NCBI GenBank assembly: GCA_017935325.1 | Contig: JAGBHV010000058.1 | Coordinates: 1 to 47,874, forward strand | From: Clostridia bacterium | GTDB lineage: Bacteria > Bacillota > Clostridia > Oscillospirales > Acutalibacteraceae | Length of the DNA: 47,874 nt | Direction of reading: 5' to 3' | Shown here: piece after piece, positions 1-6,680 of the stretch | Layout: every line of letters starts with the position of its first letter | How positions within the stretch are numbered: position 1 is the stretch's first letter | The notes under the pieces: model-generated | The model's database searches: none | The model's input: the letters and a program-made list of their open reading frames with translations, nothing else | Told to the model about the DNA's origin: nothing | Position numbers and translations under genes: made by a program

Positions 1-47
1 AAGACGGAGGGATATTATTACATTGATTTCATTAAACTTTTTTGCAA

Positions 48-102
48 TATCCCCCAGTCAAAACCTACGGTTTTGCCAGCCCCCTTTAGGCAAGGGGGCC
101 AT
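48..102. repeat. REP-like double-hairpin repeat
   Basis: Two adjacent hairpins are visible: CAAAACC (59-65) against GGTTTTG (69-75), and GCCCCCTT (79-86) against AAGGGGGC (92-99), preceded by CCCCCAGT. G/C-rich elements of this kind are, from memory, common between genes in gut Clostridia. The element lies just past the stop of the minus-strand ligase gene and could also help end its transcript, although it lacks a clean U-run. Confidence 0.6.
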
Positions 103-130
103 TTTCAACTTTTCACTTGACACATATAAA

Positions 131-2401
131 TTATAATTTATTTCTCTGGATTTTACCGCTGATTGTTTTGGGAAGTTCGTCTTTGAAAACAACGATTCTG
201 GGATATTTATAGGGTGCTGTTTTCTCTTTAACGTAGTTCTGGATTTCTTTCTTAAGCTCTTCTGTGCCCTCTGTGCCTTTAGTAAGAACAATGCTTGCCT
301 TGACTACCTGGCCGCGGAGTTCATCGGGTGCTGCTGAAACACCACATTCAAGAACATAGGGAAGTTCCATAATAACGTTTTCGATTTCGAATGGTCCGAT
401 ACGATAACCTGAAGACTTGATAACATCGTCAGCACGGCCCACATACCAGAAGTAGCCGTCTTCATCTCGCCATGCAACGTCGCCTGTGTGATACATACCA
501 TCGTGCCATGCTTCTTTTGTTTTTTCTTCATCGTTGTGATAGCCGAGGAACAAACCGTTGGGCACGTATTTATCTGTGCGTACAACGATTTCACCGTTTT
601 CACCAACACCTACGGGGTTGCCGTCAGAGTCAACGATGTCGATATCATAAAGAGGAATGGGTTTACCCATTGAGCCGACTTTAGGCTGCATACCTGCAAG
701 GTTTGCGATTGTAAGAGTTGTTTCTGTCTGACCGAAGCCTTCCATAATACGAAGTCCTGTTATTTTCTCAAATTGTTTGAAAACTTCAGGGTTAAGTGCT
801 TCACCTGCTGTTGTTGCGTGAACGATTGAGCTTAAATCGTACTGTGAAATATCCTGCTTGATTAACATTCTGTACATTGTGGGAGGTGCACAGAAGGTTG
901 TGATGTGATATTTTGCAAACATAGGCAAGATATCTGCAGCATTGAAACGGTCAAAGTCATAAACAAACACTGCACCTTCGCAGAGCCACTGACCGTAGAG
1001 TTTACCCCAGAGTGCTTTACCCCAGCCTGTATCGGAAATTGTGAAGTGAACGCCATCTTCACGTACACAGTGCCAGTATTTTGCTGTGATAAAATGACCG
1101 AGAGGATATTTATGTGAATGTGCTGCGATTTTGGGATAGCCTGTTGTACCTGATGTAAAGAACATAAGCATGGGGTCGTTACCGCAGGCTGTGTCTTCTT
1201 CTCTTTCGTATTTACGGGTAAAGAGAACACTTTCATCATCAAAGTTGTGCCAGCCTTCTCTGTGACCTCCAACGATGATTTTCGTCTGGAGTGAAGGTGA
1301 ATTCTTTGCTGCCAGATCAACCTGTTCAGGTGTGTTATCAGTTGCAGTACAAACGATTGCTTTAACATCTGCTGCGTTGAAACGATATTCAAAATCGTGG
1401 TCTTTAAGCTGATGTGTTGCAGGAATTACAATTGCGCCAAGTTTGTGAAGGCCGAGAATTGACATCCAGAACTGATAGTGACGCTTGAGAACAAGCATAA
1501 CCTTGTCGCCTTTTTTGATGCCCAATGATTTGAAGTAGTTTGCAGCCTGTGCAGAACCGCGCTTCATATCGTTGAAAGTGAATCTTCTTTCTGTTTTATC
1601 AATGCCGACGTGAATCATTGCAAGTTTATCGGGGTTCTTATCAGCAATAGCATCAACAACGTCAAATGCAAAGTTGAATTTATCGTCATCTGTAAAAGAG
1701 ATTTCCTGAAGAACTCCGTTTTCATCTTCTGTTGTGTGAATGAATTTTTCACAGGTGAGATTTTTAGTAGTTCTTGCAGTAACAATGCTTGAAAGGATTT
1801 CTTCTTCCTCAACATCTTCGTTACCTGCAAAAACAACTGCGAGGAAAGTACAGTCTTCACCGCCTACGGCAATCATACCGTGAGGCTCTGATGAATTGTA
1901 GAAAATACTGTCACCTTCGCGGAGAACTTCAGTATTGTCACCGATCTGCACTTTAAGAGTACCACTCAGAACCATATCAAATTCCTGACCTGAGTGAGTT
2001 GTTGTGTGGATAGGTTTTTCCTGCTGTTCAGCAGAATATTCATATTTAACAAAGTAAGGCTCACCGAGTTTTTTCTTGAATCTGGGAGCAAGGTTTTTGA
2101 TTTCAATGCCATCTTCGCTTGCAGTTACCTGGCCTTTGCCTTTTCTTGTAACTGTGTAAGAAGTAAGGTTTGCACTCTGACCTTCAAGAATATCTGAAAG
2201 TTCGATACCAAAAGCGAGTGAACACTTATGAATGAAAGTAAAGGGCAAATCTGTTTCACCCGCTTCATAAGTCTGATACAGTTCTGCAGAAATGTCAGTT
2301 TTATCAGCCATTTCTTCCACAGAATAGCCTGCGTCAAGACGCATCAGTCTGATTCTCCTGACGATTTCCATAAGTTGTTTGTCTGATGAATGATTTTCCA
2401 T
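131..2401 (-). CDS. XRE-cupin-AMP-forming acyl-CoA synthetase fusion
   Basis: Three modules are read in order. An XRE helix-turn-helix covers about residues 10-70 and a small cupin barrel about 110-190 (H-T-T-x-H-S-G-Q-E-F, then SSEPHG). An ANL-family adenylating domain fills the rest. Its P-loop is FFTSGTTGYPK, its core motif GFGQTE and YHTGD, and its C-terminal catalytic Lys lies in PKTISGKIQR. The family activates a carboxylic acid with ATP and CoA to acyl-CoA, AMP and PPi; the ligase part resembles medium-chain (ACSM-like) enzymes. Start 2401 is preferred over the ATG at 2407 because GGAGG then sits 8 nt away instead of 2. The gene is preceded by a T-box leader reading AUC, so expression should rise when tRNA-Ile is uncharged. 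The HTH and cupin may let the enzyme sense its acid or a related ligand, which is inference. Substrate unproven; 2-methylbutyrate is a good candidate. Confidence 0.9.
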   Translation of the reverse strand: MENHSSDKQLMEIVRRIRLMRLDAGYSVEEMADKTDISAELYQTYEAGETDLPFTFIHKCSLAFGIELSDILEGQSANLTSYTVTRKGKGQVTASEDGIEIKNLAPRFKKKLGEPYFVKYEYSAEQQEKPIHTTTHSGQEFDMVLSGTLKVQIGDNTEVLREGDSIFYNSSEPHGMIAVGGEDCTFLAVVFAGNEDVEEEEILSSIVTARTTKNLTCEKFIHTTEDENGVLQEISFTDDDKFNFAFDVVDAIADKNPDKLAMIHVGIDKTERRFTFNDMKRGSAQAANYFKSLGIKKGDKVMLVLKRHYQFWMSILGLHKLGAIVIPATHQLKDHDFEYRFNAADVKAIVCTATDNTPEQVDLAAKNSPSLQTKIIVGGHREGWHNFDDESVLFTRKYEREEDTACGNDPMLMFFTSGTTGYPKIAAHSHKYPLGHFITAKYWHCVREDGVHFTISDTGWGKALWGKLYGQWLCEGAVFVYDFDRFNAADILPMFAKYHITTFCAPPTMYRMLIKQDISQYDLSSIVHATTAGEALNPEVFKQFEKITGLRIMEGFGQTETTLTIANLAGMQPKVGSMGKPIPLYDIDIVDSDGNPVGVGENGEIVVRTDKYVPNGLFLGYHNDEEKTKEAWHDGMYHTGDVAWRDEDGYFWYVGRADDVIKSSGYRIGPFEIENVIMELPYVLECGVSAAPDELRGQVVKASIVLTKGTEGTEELKKEIQNYVKEKTAPYKYPRIVVFKDELPKTISGKIQRNKL

Positions 2402-2448
2402 TTTCATAACCTCCGATTGTAATGGGTTCTGAAACTCTGAAGCAATAA

Positions 2449-2723
2449 AAAAGCCGCCTCAAAGCTTCTTTGAAAACTTTGAGACGGAATAAACTCAATC
2501 CGCGGTACCACTCAAATTGCGCCACTTAAGACGCCCCTCTGCAGAGCCTATCAGCTCCTTCGCACTAACGCAGCGTACACGTAAGACACTACTCGGTTAA
2601 CCTTTTGCATCTTCAGCTCGGAAGTGATAGGACCTGAAAAGCCACACTGCAGTTTCACACCAGCCAACTGCTCTCTGAAAGTCTGAACAAATCGTCCGTC
2701 TTCGTCATCGCTTTTAAAATATT
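2449..2723 (-). promoter_or_regulatory. T-box riboswitch, predicted isoleucine specifier
   Basis: Read on the minus strand, the leader has a Stem I start (GATGACGAAGAC), an AGAGAG/GGTG apical region, a canonical T-box segment GAGTGGTACCGCGG (2500-2513) and a terminator (stem 2454-2487 followed by TTTTTT). The specifier is read as ATC (2626-2628) in ATC-ACT-TCC-GAG. This aligns column for column with TGG-ACT-TTT-GAG in the Trp T-box of trpB in this same window. The UGGU of the T-box bulge would pair with an ACCA tRNA end, that is discriminator A, as in tRNA-Ile. Confidence is high for a T-box and moderate for the Ile codon. Confidence 0.93.
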
Positions 2724-2729
2724 GAAAAA

Positions 2730-2758
2730 ATTATAGCACTGTTTTCAGGGTGTGTCAA
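2730..2758 (-). promoter_or_regulatory. Consensus sigma-A promoter of the Ile T-box leader
   Basis: TTGACA (2753-2758) and TATAAT (2730-2735) on the minus strand with a 17-nt spacer, placing the start of the T-box RNA near 2723. Confidence 0.9.
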
Positions 2759-2776
2759 TAGTTTTTTCTAAAAAAA

Positions 2777-3874
2777 TTACACAAGAGTAAGAAGCAAATT
2801 AATACCAAGAAAAGCAATATTCACCAAAGTGAATACCATAATATACTTTTTGACATTAATCCCCTCTTTTGCTACAAGTTTAAATGAAATAAGACTTGCC
2901 ATTGAAGCTATAAGTGTGCCTAAGCCCCCCAGGTTTACACCCACCAGCAAATCTTTAACATTATTTGTGAAATTCGAAAGAAGTATTGCCGCAGGTACAT
3001 TAGAAAACACCTGACTTGAAATTATTCCTACGGCAATTTCTTTATCTGCAACAATATTTTTAAGGAATGAATTCACTGCAGGAATGTTGCCTAAATTGCC
3101 GATGAAAATAAACAGAAAAACAAATGTAAGCAAAAGGCTGTAGTCTATATTTCTAAGTACTTTTCTGTCAAAAATCAAAACAGAAACAAGTGTTACACCT
3201 AAAAGCACAAGAAAATGCACAACTCTGAAAACACTTAAAAGTGCCACCACAAAAAGAACAGAATAGATAATTATTCTGATATCAAAATTAAACTCCGTTT
3301 TTTCGTTTGCTATTTCGATTTTTTCCTTGCCTGTGAAAAGTGCTGAAACAACAATAAGTGCAAGCGACAATCCGGCATAGGGAAGAATGGCAGAAAAGAA
3401 ATCAGGCATACTCATTTCATACTTTGAAAAAAGATACAGATTCTGCGGATTGCCTATAGGTGTTGCCATACTGCCTAAGTTCGCAGCAACAGTTTCAAGC
3501 GTTATTAAAATTATCGCTTTATCTTTTTTTTCGGTTAAATTAAGTATCAGAAGAGTAAAAGGCACAAACGTTATAAGTGCAACATCGTTAGTTATAAGCA
3601 TTGAAGAAAAGAAGCAGAGAAGACACAGAACAATGCTTAATGAAGAAAAACTTTTCACAAATTTCAGGAGTTTTTCCGCAAGAAGTTTAAACACACCGAT
3701 TTTGTTAAGACCCGCAGTAACTGCCATTAAACTGAAAAGCAATACAAGTGTTTTGAAGTCGATATAATCAATATATCCTTTATTCGGCACTACCAAAAAA
3801 CAAGAAATTACCGCCAGAATAAAAGACAAAACAAGCACTATTTCATTTTTGATAAAACTTTTTACATTCTGCAT
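2777..3874 (-). CDS. SLC13/ArsB-type anion permease
   Basis: A 365-residue, highly hydrophobic protein with about ten predicted membrane segments. Two pseudo-repeated signature loops are visible: GSMATPIGNPQN near residue 135 and SSQVFSNVPAAILLSN near residue 285. The second resembles the S-N-V/T-P motif that binds substrate and Na+ in the divalent anion:Na+ symporter (DASS/SLC13) and arsenite/citrate permease superfamily. The role is import or export of an anion such as a di- or tricarboxylate across the cytoplasmic membrane; the substrate cannot be read from sequence. It is a little short for SLC13 but both halves are present. Its ATG is preceded by AGGTG. It has its own unit: the T-box promoter of the next gene lies just downstream and the REP-transposase promoter diverges upstream. 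Confidence 0.82.
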   Translation of the reverse strand: MQNVKSFIKNEIVLVLSFILAVISCFLVVPNKGYIDYIDFKTLVLLFSLMAVTAGLNKIGVFKLLAEKLLKFVKSFSSLSIVLCLLCFFSSMLITNDVALITFVPFTLLILNLTEKKDKAIILITLETVAANLGSMATPIGNPQNLYLFSKYEMSMPDFFSAILPYAGLSLALIVVSALFTGKEKIEIANEKTEFNFDIRIIIYSVLFVVALLSVFRVVHFLVLLGVTLVSVLIFDRKVLRNIDYSLLLTFVFLFIFIGNLGNIPAVNSFLKNIVADKEIAVGIISSQVFSNVPAAILLSNFTNNVKDLLVGVNLGGLGTLIASMASLISFKLVAKEGINVKKYIMVFTLVNIAFLGINLLLTLV

Positions 3875-3928
3875 AAAATCACCTGTTAAATTTTAGCACA
3901 TAACAACGGAAAAATAAAGACATATTTA

Positions 3929-3957
3929 TTGATTTTTATTTTCAGTTCTTGTATAAT
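3929..3957 (+). promoter_or_regulatory. Sigma-A promoter for transposase gene and tex
   Basis: TTGATT (3929-3934), a 17-nt spacer and TATAAT (3952-3957). It lies 30 nt before the transposase start. Because the tex start region is duplicated on both sides of the transposase gene, this was probably the original tex promoter. Confidence 0.75.
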
Positions 3958-3970
3958 TTACTATATATTG

Positions 3971-3993
3971 TATAAGGCAGGTATAACATGGAT
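3971..3993 (+). repeat. Left copy of 23-nt direct repeat flanking transposase gene
   Basis: This stretch (TATAAGG...ACATGGAT) contains the ribosome site and start codon of the transposase gene. It matches 4466-4488, which holds the ribosome site and start codon of tex, at 21 of 23 positions. Confidence 0.8.
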
Positions 3994-4470
3994 TTACACA
4001 ATCGTAAAAAAATACGTCTTGCAAATTACGATTATTCATCCGTTGGTGCTTATTTTGTGACTTTGTGCATCAAAAACAAAGAGCACAATCTCTCACAAAT
4101 CATCGTAGGGGACGGGTTTCCCGTCCCTAAAAACACAGCCTATGGAGATATTGTTGAAAAGTATATAAATCAAATAAAAACAAAGTACCCCAACGTATCC
4201 GTTGAGAAATTTGTTATTATGCCAAATCACATCCATATGATTATTGTGATTTCCCATAACTGGACGGGAAACCCGTCCCCTACGATAGGAAATATAATGG
4301 GATGGTTTAAATATCAGACAACAAAAATGGTAAACAACATAAGAAATTCTCCTGCAGAAAGCCTTTGGCAAAGGTCTTATTTCGACCATATCATCAGAGG
4401 ATTGCAGGATTATGAAGAACAATGGCGATATATTGACGAAAACCCTGTAAGGTGGGTATACAAAATATAA
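3988..4470 (+). CDS. REP-associated tyrosine transposase (IS200-like, Y1_Tnp)
   Basis: A 160-residue Y1 transposase. The HUH metal-binding motif is in V-I-M-P-N-H-I-H-M-I-I (about residues 72-82), and the conserved WQRSYFDHIIR and YIDENPVRW blocks follow. These match the RAYT/TnpA-REP family, whose members nick single-stranded REP hairpins through a catalytic Tyr and are often domesticated, present once and not flanked by classical IS ends. Two copies of a palindromic REP-like sequence lie inside the coding region in opposite orientation (4102-4126 and 4262-4286) and are translated in frame, giving the G-D-G-F-P-V-P and T-G-N-P-S-P stretches. The gene sits 12 nt before tex and would be cotranscribed with it. 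Confidence 0.9.
   Translation: MDLHNRKKIRLANYDYSSVGAYFVTLCIKNKEHNLSQIIVGDGFPVPKNTAYGDIVEKYINQIKTKYPNVSVEKFVIMPNHIHMIIVISHNWTGNPSPTIGNIMGWFKYQTTKMVNNIRNSPAESLWQRSYFDHIIRGLQDYEEQWRYIDENPVRWVYKI
4102..4126 (+). repeat. REP-like palindrome inside transposase gene, copy 1
   Basis: A G/C-rich palindrome (GGGACGGG-TTT-CCCGTCCC core) inside the reading frame. It is an exact 25-nt reverse complement of 4262-4286. Confidence 0.85.
4262..4286 (-). repeat. REP-like palindrome inside transposase gene, copy 2 (inverted)
   Basis: The exact reverse complement of 4102-4126, 135 nt downstream in the same gene. The two could form a long-range stem as well as two local hairpins. Confidence 0.85.
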
Positions 4471-4488
4471 GGTAGGTAGAACATGGAT
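4466..4488 (+). repeat. Right copy of 23-nt direct repeat at tex start
   Basis: Matches 3971-3993 at 21 of 23 positions. It includes the TAA stop of the transposase gene and the ribosome site and ATG of tex. Confidence 0.8.
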
Positions 4489-6651
4489 ATTATTTTAACT
4501 TTATGTGATGAATTCAAGCTTAAAAACTGGCAGGTTGAGAATGTTGTTAAACTCATTGACGAAGGCAACACCATCCCCTTTATCGCCCGTTACAGAAAAG
4601 AAGCACACGGCACTCTTGACGACCAGACTTTACGTGCTGTTAACGACAGACTTGAATATCTCCGCAATCTGGACAAGCGTCGCGAAGAGATTTACGCTTC
4701 AATTGAAAAACAGGAAAAAATGACAGAAGAAATTGCCGCAGATATTGAAAAGGCAATGACACTCGTTGAACTTGAAGATATTTACCGTCCCTTCAAGCAG
4801 AAAAGAAAAACACGTGCATCTGTTGCTAAAGAAAAAGGTCTTGAGCCGTTGGCACTTGATATTCTCGAGCAGACAGAAGACTTCCCTGCTCCCATTGAAG
4901 AAGCAGAAAAATACATTGATTCCGAAAAAGGTGTTGAAACCGCAGAAGACGCTCTTAAAGGTGCAATGGATATTATTGCGGAAATTATTTCTGACAATGC
5001 CGAAATCAGAAAAAGACTGCGTAATCTTTTCACAGTATGCGGAAAAGTTATTACTGTTGCAACTGATGAAAACGCAGAAAGCCCTTACACACAGTATTAT
5101 GATTATAACGAGCCTGTTGAAAAAATTGCAGACCACAGAGTGCTTGCAATTGACAGAGCTGAAAGAGAAGGCTTTATAAAAGTAAAACTTGAACTTGATA
5201 TTACAAAGGCTCTCGGAGTTATCAACAGAATTTATCTAAAAAACACAGGTTCACCGGCAACCGACGTTGTACGCGATGCCGGCGCAGACGCATATTCACG
5301 ACTTATTGAGCCAAGCGTGCAGAGAGAAATCAGAAACATTCTTACAGAAAAAGCTGATGTTTCTGCAATCAAAAATTTCTCAATGAACTTAAAACAGCTT
5401 CTTCTTCAGCCACCCGTTAAAGGCAAAACCGTTCTCGGTCTTGACCCGGGTTACAGAACAGGATGTAAGGTTGCAGTTGTTGATTCTACAGGACGAGTGC
5501 TTGACACAGGCGTTATTTATATAACACATTCAGAGGCACAGAAAGAAAGTGCTAAAGTTACAATCAAATCTCTCATAAACAAACACAAGGTTGACACAGT
5601 TTCAATCGGTAACGGTACTGCATCAAAGGAAACGGAAATTTTCACTGCAGATTTGCTCAAAGAAATCGACAGAAAAGTTTCTTACATGGTAGTAAGTGAA
5701 GCAGGCGCATCAGTTTACTCTGCATCAAAACTTGCAGCAGAAGAATTCCCCCGGTTTGATGTTTCTTTAAGAAGTGCTGTTTCTATTGCAAGACGTTTGC
5801 AGGACCCCCTTGCAGAGCTTGTTAAAATTGACCCGAAATCAATCGGTGTTGGTCAGTATCAGCACGATATGCCACAGAATGAACTTGGCAACGCTCTTGA
5901 CGGAGTTGTTGAAGACTGCGTAAACAATGTAGGCGTTGACCTGAACACCGCTTCCCCCTCACTTCTTTCAAGAGTTTCGGGCATCAATTCAGGTGTTGCA
6001 AAAAACATTGTAACTTACCGTGAAGAAAACGGTGCTTTCTCAGGCAGAAACGAACTGAAAAAAGTTCCCAAGCTTGGTGCGAAAGCATTTGAGCAGTCAG
6101 CCGGTTTCTTAAGAGTTTCCGAAAGCAAGAATGTTCTTGACAACACAGGTGTTCACCCTGAAAGCTACAAAGCAGCAGAAACGCTTCTTAAAGTTTGTTC
6201 ATATACTCTTGACGATGTTAAAAATTCAGCTATCGGTGAACTTGCGGACAGAGTAAATCAACTTGGCGAAGAAAAAGTTGCAGAGCATATCGGCGTAGGT
6301 GTGCCTACACTTCAGGATATTATAAAAGAACTTTCACGTCCCGGACGTGACCCACGTGATGAGCTTCCGCCGCCCTTACTGCGTACAGATGTTATGGAAA
6401 TGAAGGATTTAAAACCGGGCATGCAGCTCAAAGGTACTGTAAGAAACGTTATAGACTTCGGTGCATTTGTTGACATTGGTGTTCATCAGGACGGACTTGT
6501 TCATATTTCACAGATTACAAACAGATTCATCAAGCATCCTTCAGAAGTGCTTAAAGTGGGCGATATTGTAACTGTATGGGTTATAAGCGTCGAAGAAGCA
6601 AAGAAACGTATTTCTCTTACAATGAAAGAGCCTAAAGCTCAGCAAAAATAA
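4483..6651 (+). CDS. tex: Tex-family RNA-binding transcription accessory protein
   Basis: A full-length (722-residue) Tex protein. The N-terminal helical region runs to about 310. A YqgF/RNase H-like domain begins at VLGLDPGYRTGCK (about 321). Helix-hairpin-helix segments follow near 480-560 (NTASPSLLSRVSGI, LKKVPKLGAKAFEQSAGFLR), and a C-terminal S1 domain begins near 645 (LKPGMQLKGTVRNVIDFGAFVDIGVHQDGLVHIS). Tex binds nucleic acid and affects transcription and stress tolerance. It is a core gene. Its original leader appears to have been split by the transposase gene, so it now depends on readthrough from that unit or on the duplicated ribosome site GGTAGGTAG. The alpha-mannosidase starts 29 nt after its stop with no clear terminator between. 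Confidence 0.97.
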   Translation: MDIILTLCDEFKLKNWQVENVVKLIDEGNTIPFIARYRKEAHGTLDDQTLRAVNDRLEYLRNLDKRREEIYASIEKQEKMTEEIAADIEKAMTLVELEDIYRPFKQKRKTRASVAKEKGLEPLALDILEQTEDFPAPIEEAEKYIDSEKGVETAEDALKGAMDIIAEIISDNAEIRKRLRNLFTVCGKVITVATDENAESPYTQYYDYNEPVEKIADHRVLAIDRAEREGFIKVKLELDITKALGVINRIYLKNTGSPATDVVRDAGADAYSRLIEPSVQREIRNILTEKADVSAIKNFSMNLKQLLLQPPVKGKTVLGLDPGYRTGCKVAVVDSTGRVLDTGVIYITHSEAQKESAKVTIKSLINKHKVDTVSIGNGTASKETEIFTADLLKEIDRKVSYMVVSEAGASVYSASKLAAEEFPRFDVSLRSAVSIARRLQDPLAELVKIDPKSIGVGQYQHDMPQNELGNALDGVVEDCVNNVGVDLNTASPSLLSRVSGINSGVAKNIVTYREENGAFSGRNELKKVPKLGAKAFEQSAGFLRVSESKNVLDNTGVHPESYKAAETLLKVCSYTLDDVKNSAIGELADRVNQLGEEKVAEHIGVGVPTLQDIIKELSRPGRDPRDELPPPLLRTDVMEMKDLKPGMQLKGTVRNVIDFGAFVDIGVHQDGLVHISQITNRFIKHPSEVLKVGDIVTVWVISVEEAKKRISLTMKEPKAQQK

Positions 6652-6680
6652 TAATTAATATTCCTTAAGGAGGGAATTTT

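Noticed and set aside
2500-2700. Tyr, His or Phe as specifier of the first T-box (TAT, CAC, TTC occur next to ATC)
   Set aside because: Only ATC falls in the column occupied by TGG in the Trp T-box when the following ACT-NNN-GAG is aligned; the others remain possible only if the stem register is shifted.
4699-5136. Long antisense frames inside tex and the alpha-mannosidase gene
   Set aside because: They are Phe/Cys-rich or low-complexity translations complementary to strongly supported genes, with no ribosome sites.
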